DNA of 64,000 nt from Durusdinium trenchii (GCA_963970005.1 CAXAMN010003036.1:205529-269528), one strand, 5' to 3'; positions 20,653 to 31,570 are shown, numbered from the stretch's first letter. The notes: generated by a model from the sequence alone, not told the origin. Program-made: numbers and translations.

Positions 20653-20904
20653 GTGTCCACGGCTGTAGCCCTCCAATGCCCTTCACAATGCCCTTCACAA
20701 TCCCTTCACAATCCCACAGCCTGTCAGCATGTACATAGCAGAGCTGAAGCTCTTCAGCTTCAAGTAGCTCATCCAGTTGATGCCTTCGTCAAGTCAATTT
20801 TTTTCTGGAAGGAACTCCTTTCAGATGCACTAGTCGAAGTCTACTTCTCGTTCAATTTCTGCGGATACCGGCAGATACTGGTAGCACTTTTCGACCGTAA
20901 TTGA
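20653..20904 (+). CDS. Weak candidate exon
   Basis: The plus-strand frame is open and partly protein-like (HPVDAFVKSIFFWKELLSDA). It follows the exon at 20244-20489 on the same strand. No clean borders were found. Confidence 0.22.
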   Translation: MSTAVALQCPSQCPSQSLHNPTACQHVHSRAEALQLQVAHPVDAFVKSIFFWKELLSDALVEVYFSFNFCGYRQILVALFDRN

Positions 20905-20984
20905 CCTTTGAAGCATTGGCTGTTTTAGCTGCTTTGACTGGCTCAACAACAAATATAATACGTGTTGAGTTTCCCTCAAAATCT

Positions 20985-21068
20985 AGGAACCACATGAACA
21001 GTGGGAGTGTCTATCCTGCGTCCAGTAGCTAGTAGCTCGCTTAAGCCACTAACTTAACCCCGGGCTAA
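20985..21068. repeat. Short dispersed repeat with TAGCTAGTAG
   Basis: Shares AATCTAGGAACCA, TCCTGCGTCCA and TAGCTTAAG/TAGCTAGTAG words with 36450-36535, in the same order. It is a second short dispersed family linked to the CTAGTAG core. Confidence 0.5.
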
Positions 21069-21099
21069 AGAAAACAGAAAAACAAAAAAGTGTTTCTGT

Positions 21100-21142
21100 G
21101 TGGAGGCCATCGCTAGGTTGGAGGCCATTGCTATTAGATTCC
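21100..21142 (-). repeat. Two MASNLLA-type minisatellite units
   Basis: GGAGGCCATCGCTAGGTT and GGAGGCCATTGCTATTAG: the reverse complement of the 21-bp unit of the 57.9-kb array. Confidence 0.65.
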
Positions 21143-21353
21143 TTAAAGTCTGGCGGCGACGCCCACAGACGGCCTATTCTCAAGGCTTGGCTCTAAAACC
21201 ATCGGTGCTCCAGGATGGCTGCACTTCCATGACCAATGCCTCAGTCGTTGCACAACTTTGCATGTTTACTGTGTACATATGTTCACATATGTTCATATCA
21301 TATCTAAAATCGTCATTGAAACAACAATAACCTCTGTATAAATCTCGGAAGTC

Positions 21354-21760
21354 TTGGAGTCAAAACTAAAGCCTGTCAAGACTGAATTCATCAAGGCTCA
21401 AACTGTGTGTTCTTCCGAATGCTGCGCTGCGAGCTGGGATTCCATGCTGGCATGTAAGTGTGGCACCATGTTGATCAATCTGCCAAGTGCCAAGTGCTTC
21501 GGCCAATTCCCAAACCTTGGAGAAGCAAAAAACTCCAAAACACAGATTGTGACTTCGCTCTGCAGTGGCTCGATTCATGGATTGCAGCAAGTCACGTCAA
21601 TTCTAGGACCTAAACAAAACACAACGTTTGCTGACTTCTCTTCACATTCCCCAGAACACGACGTGCTGAGGCAGTGGAGGCAGTGGAGTGCGATCTTTCC
21701 TCTTAGCCACGGGCGCAAAGCTCTTGAAATTCTCCAGATGCAAGACCTCGATCAACGGGA
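21354..21760. other. Coding-like but strand uncertain
   Basis: A long plus-strand frame (GPKQNTTFADFSSHSPEHDVL) and a minus-strand frame (KVWELAEALGTWQIDQHG) are both open and both read like protein. At the right end the plus frame runs into the CTACTAG repeat. Confidence 0.28.
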
Positions 21761-21761
21761 T

Positions 21762-21865
21762 CCAGAAGCTACTAGGAGCAAAGGGCATCGCTACTGGGAG
21801 CGTTCGGACGCTACTAGGGGCTCCTGGCCTTACTACGTTCGGAACAAGAGGACGCTACGAACGGA
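21762..21865. repeat. CTACTAG-family dispersed repeat
   Basis: AGAAGCTACTAGGAGCAAAG, CATCGCTACTGGGAGC, GGACGCTACTAGGGGCTCCT, GGCCTTACTACG and GAACAAGAGGACGCTACG follow one another, as at 14.4, 29.6, 34.3 and 47.1 kb. Confidence 0.75.
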
Positions 21866-22033
21866 TGTCACAAATAGCACGAGCTGAAGTTTCCGGATGT
21901 TCAGCGTCTGCTGTTCGTGGTCTATGTAAATGACATTCCCTGGCAACTTGGCACCAGCGTATTGGTCTTTTCCTGAATTTCTTTGGGGTCGTGAGGCTTA
22001 CCAAATGGTTGCCTTCGTTTTGCCTGGCCAGCT

Positions 22034-22312
22034 TTACCTCGAAGTGGGGATGTGGTTAATTTGATGCACGACTGCATTAGGTGCTGCGGCCTCAGACAGA
22101 GTCTTCGGCAAGCGCAAAAGGAAAGAGTGGGTGAACTTGGTACGAGTAGGGCATAGGGCACACAGCCGCCTTTGATTACACACTCCGCTGGTACCACAAT
22201 AGAAGCACGCTCCTGCGGAAATCCACAGCATGAGGCTTGCAAGCTCTCGAAAAGTTGTGTTCCCTCTTGTCGACACGAGAATAACCTGAGCAACCCGGCT
22301 TTCCAAGTCCCG
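22034..22312 (-). CDS. Candidate exon, unknown protein
   Basis: The minus-strand frame (ESRVAQVILVSTRGNTTFRE, LASLMLWISAGACFYCG) reads clearly like protein. A GCTCAG before GTTATTC could be the acceptor. No family is recognised. Confidence 0.35.
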   Translation of the reverse strand, partial: RDLESRVAQVILVSTRGNTTFRELASLMLWISAGACFYCGTSGVCNQRRLCALCPTRTKFTHSFLLRLPKTLSEAAAPNAVVHQINHIPTSR

Positions 22313-22439
22313 GTCTGGTGGAATTTCTTCAAACCTTAGGTGTATGGAGAAATCTCTGCAGCGACCAAAGTCCCGGAAACAAACGTCAAGCTCCAGTATA
22401 TTTCAATCACGGTGCACAGTCTCAACCTTGTGTAGAACA

Positions 22440-22470
22440 CTTTACACACACACACATACACACGCACACT
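22440..22470 (+). repeat. (CA)n microsatellite
   Basis: Imperfect CA run, ACACACACACACATACACAC type, directly before the open frame that starts at 22477. Confidence 0.75.
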
Positions 22471-22476
22471 AAGGGT

Positions 22477-22737
22477 ATGAAGCTAGAACTAGAGGCAATT
22501 CAAACCATTGCAAACCATTCTCCTCAGTTCAACAAGTCCCAAATGGCAACTTGGATGATGCAAATGCAGCCCCTCGTGGAGCGATGTTTAGTCTTCAAAT
22601 ACATTGAGATTGATGCGCAGAGTCCTTGTATGCCTTCACGAAGCTGCGGTACTTGTGTGACCTTGACACTCCAGCTCCATGTTAAACACTCTCAAGCTCA
22701 AATCGATGCACACAATTGTGGCGCTCCAGGGTTTTGA
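22477..22737 (+). CDS. Candidate exon, unknown protein
   Basis: The plus-strand frame from ATG 22477 (KLELEAIQTIANHSPQF, WMMQMQPLVERCLVFKYIEI) reads as a helical protein for about 55 codons. The last part before the stop is less convincing. No family is recognised. Confidence 0.32.
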   Translation: MKLELEAIQTIANHSPQFNKSQMATWMMQMQPLVERCLVFKYIEIDAQSPCMPSRSCGTCVTLTLQLHVKHSQAQIDAHNCGAPGF

Positions 22738-22768
22738 GTGATCATATAGCTGTTTTGCTCCATTCTTA

Positions 22769-22972
22769 CTTACTAGTAACAAGAAGCTACTAGGAACAAG
22801 TGCATCGCTTCTAGTAACAAGTGCCTTACTAGTAGTGACAAGAAGCTACTAGCAACAAGTGCATCGCTTCTAGTAACAAGTGCCTTACTAGTAGTAACAA
22901 GAAGCTACTAGCAACAAGTGCATCGCTTCTAGTAACAAGTGCCTTACTAGTAGTAACAAGAAGCTATTATAT
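22769..22972 (+). repeat. 59-bp tandem repeat of the CTAGTAG family
   Basis: About 3.4 copies of a 59-bp unit containing CTTACTAGTAGTAACAAG, AAGCTACTAGCAACAAGTGC and ATCGCTTCTAGTAACAAG. Landmark GAAGCTA occurs at 22783, 22842, 22901 and 22960, exactly 59 bp apart. Confidence 0.85.
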
Positions 22973-22979
22973 ACTGTTT

Positions 22980-23605
22980 ACTAGACTTACTCCATTCTTG
23001 TCAAATCGCATCCGATGCATCGTGTCATATGACACGTCGCATCCCAGCTTCTTGGACCCAGGCCGCTCTTTGGCTTTCGCACTGAGGCCTTTGACGCAGT
23101 TGAAAACCTTTCGTTTGAGCTTGGGATAGCAGCTTTAAAATGCTTTAAAGGAAAATCAATTCCAATGACACGACATGTTATACATCCCACCCAAGATCAG
23201 TCAGTTATGTTCAAGGCTCCTGATCACTGCCACAATGTTGCAAAGCAGCCAGGCTTCATGTGACACATTCTAGAGTACCAAGATGTACTAAGAGCCCTTT
23301 CAGGATCCTACGGACCCGCTCGTGACTAGATCTGTAGGCCGAATGCCACCAAGTTCCGCCTCACACCCCAGCGTCAAACGATGTCGAACGTCAGTGGAGT
23401 GCACATGCAGTGAAAGCACAGAGGCATGAAACACGAGCCCGTCTGTTGAACATGCAAAGAAACTGACAACTCAGCACGAATCTTTGCTGGCAAGTCATTT
23501 GCACAGCTTTTTTTTAAGTACTTCAAAAATTGCCATCCTTCATAGATAGGCTACAAGCTGGACACTTGTGTTGGATACACTACAGACTATTACTATTTCG
23601 ATCTG
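22980..23605. other. No supported gene
   Basis: No frame reads like protein with confidence, and I see no repeat. It could be intron or intergenic DNA. Confidence 0.35.
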
Positions 23606-23616
23606 CCTGGTTTCAG

Positions 23617-23771
23617 GCGTAGCCGGCTTTGCAGGCCGTCGGGTGAGATGTATCCTTGGCATCAAACATCCGCTCTACCTCCCGCATCAATCATCCGAAG
23701 TGGCATATTCGATATGCAATGATATTGATTTGTGCTTCCACGTGCTCAATGAAGTTTCCCCAAACATCTAG
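23617..23771 (+). CDS. Candidate terminal exon, unknown protein
   Basis: After a good acceptor (CTGCCTGGTTTCAG) the plus-strand frame reads VAGFAGRRVRCILGIKH, then SSEVAYSICNDIDLCFHVLN, and ends in a stop at 23771. No family is recognised. The minus strand is open only in small pieces here. Confidence 0.36.
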
Positions 23772-23839
23772 GAACTAAATCAATCATGTGAGGGGTTCTT
23801 CGAGGGCGGAGAGGAGCTTGGTGGTACCTACTTATCTGA

Positions 23840-24715
23840 CCCTTTAGCTTCACTATTCCACACCACATCAAATTCTTCGGATCTCTTGGCACTTCACCAT
23901 AGTCCCCAGAAATGTCCACCTCGCCACACGTGTCACAAGTGAGTCTCACTGGTTTCTTTTCTCCAAGCAAGTCATTGCAAAGCCGGGAGGGTTGCTGCTG
24001 ATGTCTTATCTGATTCTTGCACCAATCTTGACGGCAAATATCTTTGGTGCTGCACGATCTATCCCAAGTCGCAAGCCATTGAAGATTTGACTCATGCCCG
24101 GTAGCATCTAACGATTAATTCATTCCAAACGAGTCACATTGAATCTCTGCCCTGCATTCCCCGCCTCATCAGCAGCCTGCCAATTGCAAACATGCCGTCT
24201 TTTGTTCAAAGTGTCTGGGCCTCTTCCGTGAAAACAGCTAAGTCGAACTGAATAGTGAGAAGGCACTTACCCTAGCAGCGATGGCCTCCACCCTAGTAGC
24301 TATGGCCTCCACCCTAGTAGCGAAGGCACTACCAAGATTGTCAGAGCAACATGAGCAACGATGCAACTGCACCTGGGAGGTCTTTGCATCTGCTTTGTCC
24401 GCTTCGGCAGCAATTGCTTCCTCAGCGCTCTGCGCTCTCAGTTATGAACAAGTCTTGCGAAGTGTTTGATATAACTTGCGGGGCATCTTGACACGATATC
24501 AGAAATGCCAAATACTGTTGGGAGCCAACACTGAGGTAATTGTCCTTTCCTTGCTGGCCATAAAATTACTGTAGTGTAGTCGAGTGTAATTCTCTATGCC
24601 TTGCAGGCTCGGCAAGATACAAAGCTGAATGTAAAAGCCAGCTGCCAACTTCCGGTAGTCCACTGTGAGGTCATTTAGAAGACGCATGGGCAAAAACTGC
24701 ATTCCCCATTTTGCT
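23840..24715 (-). CDS. Three candidate exons, unknown protein
   Basis: 24715-24606 (RLLNDLTVDYRKLAAGFY, then IQLCILPSLQ before a GC donor); 24434-24380, between a GAGCGCAG acceptor and a CCCAG/GTGCAG donor (AEEAIAAEADKADAKTSQ); and 23970-23840 (KPVRLTCDTCGEVDISGDYG, DPKNLMWCGIVKLKG). The last has a CxxC pair and one further Cys, so it might hold metal. The segments lie in order on one strand, but the phases I tried between the first two did not agree, so membership in one gene is not shown. MASNLLA-type units lie at 24268-24330, between the second and third segments. Confidence 0.36.
24268..24330 (+). repeat. Three MASNLLA-type minisatellite units
   Basis: AGCGATGGCCTCCACCCTAG, AGCTATGGCCTCCACCCTAG and AGCGAAGGC: units of the 21-bp repeat in direct order. 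Confidence 0.7.
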
Positions 24716-24719
24716 GGTC

Positions 24720-26840
24720 CATCGTGCCATTGTCAGCTGGAAGCTGAAAGCACGGGAGTCACCCGCATCTTCCAGTGTCTTACAGTCTGGAAGGGCGAAT
24801 AACTCTGCTTGGGTGGAAACGCGAGCAATTTGGGCTTAGATTTTCACCCGGAAAGCTCAAGCGGCCCGTGCAAGCAGCAAGGATGCCGAGTTGAGAGCAC
24901 ACCTCCTTAAAGGAGGTTGTGATGTTCCTACAATCATTCTTTTGTTCTATGGAAAGTCAATCCAAGCGGAACAAATGAAGACAATCTAATTGAAATCAAA
25001 TTTGGATCCGGTGCGGATTCTCCAGCACCTCTCCAAGAGCTGCCACGAGCTGAGCTTGGCTGCAGACTCGGCAGAGTGCACAAGTCACAGTCGTCACAGT
25101 CATGGCACTGAAGTCTTAGCGACTGCACTGTGGCTTCGGCAAGCACTCAAGAGCCACTCAGGTTATCTGGTTCATGCACGCTGGGATCGGACTTTTGGGT
25201 TGAACTCTTCTGGAAAAAACATTTAGCAGCCGATAATTCTCACTGAGTGCATGTGTTCCGCTTTGCGCAGTAGAAAGCCAAACAGTCCTGTGAGCATCAG
25301 CAGGTCCATCTCTCTAGTGGCTCCGAATAGTTTCAACATGAACCCGCTGTATCCTGCTGTCATTGAAGTGGGTTCCTCCTACAAAACAGTCTTTTAAATG
25401 CACATTGCCCTCCTATAGTGAAAACTTTAGAGATAGAGAGATGGCTGCAACAAAAGGCACCGAAGTGCTGGAAAAAAGGAAAATGAATTCGATTCTGTTG
25501 TCTGCATTTATCTGTACCTTCTCTGGACAAAGAAGGCCCTCGAGCTTGAGGACATGGCTTTTGATGCTTTTGAAACTCTAAGACTTCCTCTTTTGCTTGA
25601 TTACCTTTGCTGTTCTGTCTACGAAATTCTATACATTTATAAATTTCTATATGCCAGGTCTTTGCTTTTTGTCGTGCCAAACGACTTAATTAGGACACAT
25701 CAGCACGGTGTAACAAGCAGCGCTTGGGCTCCTGGAGGGAACACGCATCGGTTCCAACTCCATCTCACACACATAGTGTCACTCGGTGACACTGGCGCAA
25801 AAAGCGCCCAGGGCCTAACTTTGGAAGATGTCACATGATTCATGATTGAGAAGTATTGAGAAGAAACAAATACAACATGAAAAATTGAACTACAACAGGC
25901 CACGAGTCTTGCTGCATACGTTCTGTATAATTTGCAAAGAACTGGCTAAGGAGAATGGATAAAGAGTAGAGGTCTTCAAAGGGAACCAAATTGACATTAA
26001 AATGGCGTGAAATCGGCTAAATGCAAAGTTGTTGGACGCATACCAGCTACAACAATTACTATTCTTAGGCACCGAGTTCTTAGAACACAAGATCAACATG
26101 CCAGAAGTGTGTTGCAGAACCAGCTGTACTGCACGCAACAACAAACCTTTCCATGAGACTGTATGACGCCTTGTTGACAACGCCTTGTTCAATTCCCCCT
26201 AGTACTTCCAGGCTTTTCCCCGCCAAAATCTTTTGAGATCGTCTAAGAGGATATCGAACAATTGACTCTCCACGTCAACCGCTCCAACAGACTCCGTGTG
26301 TGAGAGGAGACTCCAGGGGCGCAAGACGCTACTATCTCTAAGGATGACACTGCGGTCGAATGTGTCGTGAGCGCGTCGGCTTTTTGCCGCGCTTTAAAAC
26401 ATTTTGGTGAACTTCCAAGGGCCGCTGTGCATGGCTTCAAAAAAAACGCTCGGGGTATTCAGCTAACACCTGCTTTCAGCAGCGAAACAATCGGGTATAA
26501 CTTCTCGGCACAAGCTGGCGAATTCCTCCATCTCCACGATCACTTGTTGTAGAAAGGGCCTAGAATGTGCCCAATCAAATGAAAGCCACTGCAACTCAAA
26601 GTAAATCTGATGAGTCTATCCGAGTCTATCCGATGTCTTCAAGTGTCAAGCGTGAATTTGCCCAACGGGAGAACAAGCGAGAAAAGTAGGGCCTAAGAGA
26701 TGAAAAGAATGTAGGGCCCCTTTAAGAGAGCTTTTACTAGTAGCGATGCACTTGTTACTACCCTTTAAGGGAGCCCTTACCTACCTTTTGTGTATCCTAG
26801 AATTGAGTCTTAGCTTGTGCTGCACTGCGCGCGGAACTCA
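24720..26840. other. Unassigned; several weak candidates
   Basis: Possible coding pieces are 24990-25226 plus (NLDPVRILQHLSKSCHEL), 25700-25830 minus (VRPWALFAPVSPSDTMCV) and 26367-26552 plus (CRALKHFGELPRAAVHGF). None has two good borders. A CTAGTAG-family patch lies at 26733-26765. Confidence 0.25.
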
Positions 26841-26935
26841 GGTCCCAGCTGATGGCGCAAATCTGATGCATCAAAGCGAACCTGACCATCGTGACTTGGT
26901 GCACGAAGCACTGGAAGCTGCACTAAGACTCACCT
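26841..26935 (+). CDS. Candidate short exon
   Basis: Between a GGAACTCAG acceptor and a GACTCACC end, the plus-strand frame reads VPADGANLMHQSEPDHRDLV and continues as HEALEAALRLT. Helical, acidic, no family recognised. Confidence 0.33.
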
Positions 26936-27119
26936 TAATTGACCTTTATATGTATCCACTCTGCCTAATGTTGTATTGAAGCCTAGACCAAAAACTCAAA
27001 CCGCTGTCATACTTCAATTACATTTGTGCTGAAACATGTCCGAATGAACGTCAAGCCGGTTTCTGCGCATTCTACAGTCTACACCTGTGCAGTGACCTAA
27101 CTAAGGTCGAAAGAGCCCC

Positions 27120-27580
27120 ACCTCCACAGGAGCAGTCAGGGCATCAATCAGATGTAATGCATCTTCATCAATTCGGCCTCTGCAAAGCAATTTGGCTGGA
27201 AAGCTGGAAAGCCCACTTTGTGACAGAGTTCGATTTGGCTGTAGCCAAGCCAAGCTCGCACCGCACGTGACATGAAGCAAAGCAGTTGAAAGTGCTCTGT
27301 GCGTTCTTGGTAGGCAATGTAACGAGGCACCATGTGCCTCCTCCTCAATCGAACAGCTTTCAAAAGTGCTTCCCAAGGACAACCCACCAAGCTTCCCCCT
27401 TTTTGCAACAGGCCTTTCTTAGAGGCCTTCCGCAAAGAGCATGTGATTTCCGCCTGCCTGGGAAGTAGATTGTTCAAGCTGTGCCAAGAAAGCTGTATGG
27501 AGAGCTTCTATCCCAAAACTTGGTCCATCAATCCACCGAACACGGTCACAACCCTCCAATCTCATCACTCTCTGCAAACG
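27120..27580 (-). CDS. Two or more candidate exons, unknown protein
   Basis: 27580-27455 reads DRVRWIDGPSFGIEALHTAF, LAQLEQSTSQ and ends at a GC donor (CCCAG then GCAGGC). The frame shifts at that point, and 27430-27120 reads GLLQKGGSLVGCPWEALLKA, RRRHMVPRYIAYQERTEHF, CFMSRAVRAWLGYSQIELC, to a stop at 27148. An alternative frame at the end (RIDEDALHLIDALTAPVEVG) suggests another splice near 27180. No family is recognised. It lies downstream of the kinase exons on the same strand. Confidence 0.45.
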
Positions 27581-27699
27581 GCCATACGAGCCATACGAGC
27601 TCAAACGGCTTCCATGATTACGCAACTTCTGATGTCATGATAATGGTGCATCCTGGTGCAATCCATATCAGTAGTTTTCCGGATTACCCTTTTATATAA

Positions 27700-28195
27700 A
27701 TGACGATGCGATGCGCTTGAAAACTTCGACGACGACTCAGATGTCCTCTTGATCAAATCCTACCTCTCCTGAGGTTGCCGCCCAGAAGGTGGTAGCAGCA
27801 CCCGCCGGCCGTTCGCTTCAGCTAAGGTGCCACCCTCCTGGAAGTGCGGCCATACTACCGCTCTGCATCACAGCAAGGGATTTCTAAACAGTCTGTGAAT
27901 GCGCAAGCACACCGTCTTGTGAGACTTGCCGTCGCCATAAAGATTGCCGAACATCCTGGCTACTGAAAGGTCGCTAGATTCTGACGTCTTAAGTTGCGTG
28001 TCTTCAAGCAAACGGCCAAAAAGGGCGAGGGCAAAAATACTTTAATGAATTCATGTGCAACAGCTTTGCTACAGCTTTGCTTGCTTGCTTCCTTGATAGA
28101 GAGAGAGCCACATGACATGTCTGCCTTAACTCTCAACGCCGCTAGATAATGCTATATGCTCGCCTGGCCCAGCTGCATCAGCAGCAGGCAACAGC
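27700..28195. other. No supported gene
   Basis: No clear coding frame or repeat. This is likely an intron or the gap between two minus-strand genes. Confidence 0.35.
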
Positions 28196-28200
28196 CTAAC

Positions 28201-28684
28201 CTGGGCGGAAGCAGCATTGGTACCCAGCGAGCAAAACATGCGAACTAAGAACGGCTGGATCTCAAAATTCTCATGCAGTCTCCAAGATCCTGCAGGGTGT
28301 GTGGTCAATAATCCACAACAAGCACCTGTCCAAGCGGCGCGTACCAGTCCCGACTGAGAAGTCGCTTGATAGAATCTTCCTGCATCGCGAAACTGCGACG
28401 AGTTGGACACTGCTCGGTTTGCTATCGAGGATCTTGACCCGAACAGGAAAAGAAGTTTAAAAGAATAACCTTGTCCTTCTTTTCCTGTTCAAGAAATGCT
28501 GCAGGCCAAAAGGGCTCTCTCACTCGCCCTGAGGCCTGACAGCCTCAATCCACAATGTTCGTAGTTGCCGTAGCATAAATTAGCACAAAGTAGCACTCTG
28601 TAAAGCACCTTCGCTGGAGTGTGCCAAAAGTTCGCCGCAGTCCTCCTCATCATCAGAGTCAATCAACTTCAGCTCTTCATAGAC
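28201..28684 (-). CDS. Candidate exons downstream of the kinase
   Basis: Three segments with good splice sites. 28684-28609 follows AATGCAG (VYEELKLIDSDDEEDCGELL) and ends at GAAG/GTGCTT. 28379-28326 follows GATGCAG (EDSIKRLLSRDWYAPLGQ) and ends at ACAG/GTGCTT. 28289-28201 follows CCCTGCAG and reads either SWRLHENFEIQPFLVRMFC in one frame or DLGDCMRILRSSRS plus stop in another. They may be the C-terminal part of the kinase, but the conserved helix F (DxWxxG) was not found between, and phases do not settle it. Confidence 0.42.
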
Positions 28685-28740
28685 CTGCATTGGACACGTC
28701 CATCGCTCGCAGGTGAAGGTGCTTCAGTGCTTCAGGAAAA

Positions 28741-28795
28741 CTGCAGCAGCAGCAGCAGCAGCACCAGCACCAGCAGCAACAACAACAAGAATGCA
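28741..28795 (+). repeat. (AGC)n / (AAC)n trinucleotide repeat
   Basis: About seven AGC units followed by ACC/AGC and AAC units, within the intron-rich stretch of the kinase locus. Confidence 0.7.
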
Positions 28796-28951
28796 TCCGT
28801 GCTCCTCGTCAGAAGCCTCACTCATTGCACTCGTCTTAAAACTGGCTAATGTCCAGAGTCCAAAGCCTAAGAGTCTTCCGATTTCAACGACACATCTGCT
28901 TCTAAAGAGGACCTAGAAAGCTCTTAGTCTTCGCCTCCAATCCCTCAGCGC

Positions 28952-31570
28952 CTCTGGAGCCATGAAGCGTGGCGTTCCGCAGACCGTGGAGGACACTTTA
29001 GGGCTCAACTTCTCGCTGCTGCTGCAGGTCTCTTCACTGCCTCCAAGTTTCAAACTTGACAACAGGCGCAAAGAAGAATCAGTGGCTCACTGTGCATTCA
29101 CTACCAGCTTTGGCCCATTGGCTCGGTAAGAACCCTCACTGCAGTGCAAAGACTTGTCTCAAGCCTATGTACATTAATGTACCCACAAAAGGGTTGAGAG
29201 TGCTTCGCCATCTCGAGATCTTTTTGCGTGGAAAGGATCGCTGCTCGTGTTGCACGTTTGAGATCATTTGACGCTTTCTATGGCTCTTCCAAAGTCTACA
29301 CAATACACAAGAGTGTTTCGCTCTGAACTTCCTTCACAAGGCTTTCGACTTGTTCAATCTTGGATTCAACATGATTCAACCGAGTGCATTCCGAGTGCAC
29401 CAGGCCTTTTGGCTCTAGAGGGTCCAAGGTCAAGGACCGTGCTAGACCGAAATCTGCAAGTTTCGCCACGTTGTCCTGGATGTGTTGAGAGGACTGGATG
29501 GTCTGTGCATGGGTGGATGGTGGATCGTGGATGGTGGATGGTTTTCCCGGAAGCTGAGACAAGAGGATTGGATGATTTACCAGAATGGCAGAAGTATGCA
29601 GAAATGAGTGAAGGTGCAACGACGCTACTAGGGGCTCCTGGCCTTAGTTACTAGTAACAAGAAGCTACTATGGGCTCCTAGCATCGCTACTAGGAGCAAG
29701 GACGCTACTAGGGGCTCCATATGAGGGACAGATGAGTTCAGCAGAATCTCGACTATCTGTTCAGCCTTTGGCATCTTCGTTCACTCTTTGGGTGAAATCC
29801 CGTCTTTGAACGTGATCAAGACGTTGTCCGGCTTCAGGTCGCGGAAAACCACCTCGGAAGTCGGGGCCCGAAAAGTTCCAAGTGGTCGAGGAAGCGAAGC
29901 GAAACAAAGCAAACAAAGAAGTAGAAAGGGCACGGATGAAACCCTGTTCTGGCACGGTGTTTGAAGGGTGTGATTAAGAGGTATGAATGGAGGTGTGTTT
30001 GGGGTGTATGCTTCCCTAAAGTCAAACTTCCCGCCATTTCGCCAGGAGGTGCGCGCTTCAAGATTTTGCAGACCCACAAAAAGAATGCTATGCATCGTGT
30101 TGGAGTGGCAACAGCGTAATTGTCAGGAGTCCTCTGTAGGATAATAAAGTGGAACACGGAAAACACCTGTGATTTCAAGCGGCTCTTTGTTTGTGCAAAT
30201 ACTCCAACGCCAAAGTGATGCAAGCAGTGTATCGCCTGAAGCAAATGCATTTCCAGTTATTGCACATTTCATGGACAAGCAAGCTGATATTCAAGATTCA
30301 GTGAGCCAGTCAATGGGCCTGAGGCTTTCGAAAAGGGGAAAGCTGTGTGTTGGTGTTATATGTGTGATTCAGAGCAATAGCTGCAACAGTCACTCATTGA
30401 GCAGTTTGCATCACACGTCTCAATGTCTCGTGTTCTCAGACTGGGCACTTGGTGGCATCATCAGGCAGGCCCAGAATCTGCCCAGAGTTGTCAAGGTGCT
30501 CCAAAATGCAGGCATTCAGGCTCTTGTCACCTTGGCGTGAAAAGTGGTCGTGGGCAGAGATGAGTTGCTGTTCAGGAAGAATGGAAAATGATGGAAGGAG
30601 TGAAGTGCAAGAAAACTGAAAGTATACAGTACTACTACTGAAAAAAGTCGGTACATCTCAGCAGAAAATTCTCTGTACATACTCTCAGTATACGGACATA
30701 CGCCAGGTCTCACCGCTGTCGCTCGGTCTCTGCAGATCGGTTTCAACTCAAAGAACCACAGTGTGGCACAGTCGTAGTTGCCATCCAAGTGACAAAGCTC
30801 CATAAGCAGGGCATAGTACGACTGGGTTTGAAAGATGTGAATCAGCCTGGTCTGAATGAGCCACTGCCAAAGGTCTGAATGAACTATATATATATAAGAT
30901 TATATAAGATTATATAAGTCAGCTCCATGTCGTCCGAAGCTTCTCTCAACCCTTCGCAGCTCTGTTCGGGTAAATTCACAGATCATCCTGGGGTTTGGGA
31001 TGCTTTTGGCCAGACACTGAGATCATGCCTCGAGTTCATGAACCAGAGGTCAAATTCATGGCTCCCATTGGGAGGCTAGCTCCCTCACATAGATGCTTCA
31101 AAAAAAATGCCAGCTGCCTGACGATGAAGGCGTGGCTGGACCTGCCAGCTTGATTTGCACAGGGACGCGTGGCATGATCAAATCCAGCGAAAAACACATG
31201 ATGTGCAGCTGAAGAGCAACTATCTTATAAACATCTGGATTTTCCAACTCAACCTTACCGTGCCAGTCCGGGCCTGTGCAAGGCTTGAGCCTCTCTGATG
31301 GCAAACTTGGTCGTGCTGTCTCTTCCTCAGATCCAAGAAATAAAGGAGCAAAAGAGGATCGCCCCAGGATGCCCCGGTTAGGATTCCAGGGAAAACTTGT
31401 AATATTGCCTCCAACCGCTAACTAACAGAATGTGCTGTGCGGGCATGAGTCCTCCAGACCCTGCCTAGTGCCTACCGTGATAACCAGTCACAGCAACCAC
31501 ATACTGAGCAAGTTACGCTGCAGCTTCAGGGCATAGACTTCCGCGCTGGAAATGTCCAAGACCTCCATCA
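28952..31570 (-). CDS. Protein kinase catalytic domain, eight exons
   Basis: A serine/threonine-type kinase (phosphate transfer from ATP) read across eight minus-strand exons that mostly join in phase. 31570-31517: EVYALK with the ATP-binding Lys. 31325-31259: AIREAQAL, helix C with its Glu. 30846-30782: RLIHIFQTQSYYALLMELC, the hinge. 30530 to about 30463: SLNACILEHLDNSG. 30235-30209: AIHCLHHFG, 27 nt. 29852-29805: VVFRDLKPDNVLI, the catalytic loop with Asp, Lys and Asn. 29475-29438: AKLADFGLAR, the Mg-binding DFG. 29021 to about 28952: SSTVCGTPRFMAPE, the end of the activation loop. Phe replaces the usual His of HRD; aromatic residues there occur in AGC-type kinases. Part of helix E before AIHCLHH may be on an unseen exon. 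The glycine loop and helices F-I were not found. Donors include GT, GC and GA. Confidence 0.82.
29620..29725. repeat. CTACTAG-family repeat inside a kinase intron
   Basis: GACGCTACTAGGGGCTCCTG, GGCCTTAGTTACTAGTAAC, AAGAAGCTACTATGGGCTCC and CATCGCTACTAGGAGCAAG. It lies between the catalytic-loop exon (ending 29805) and the DFG exon (starting 29475), so it is spliced out. Confidence 0.75.

Noticed and set aside
22769..22972. Regular repeat that could be taken for a CRISPR array
   Set aside because: Units are contiguous at 59 bp with no unique spacers, and the host is a eukaryote.
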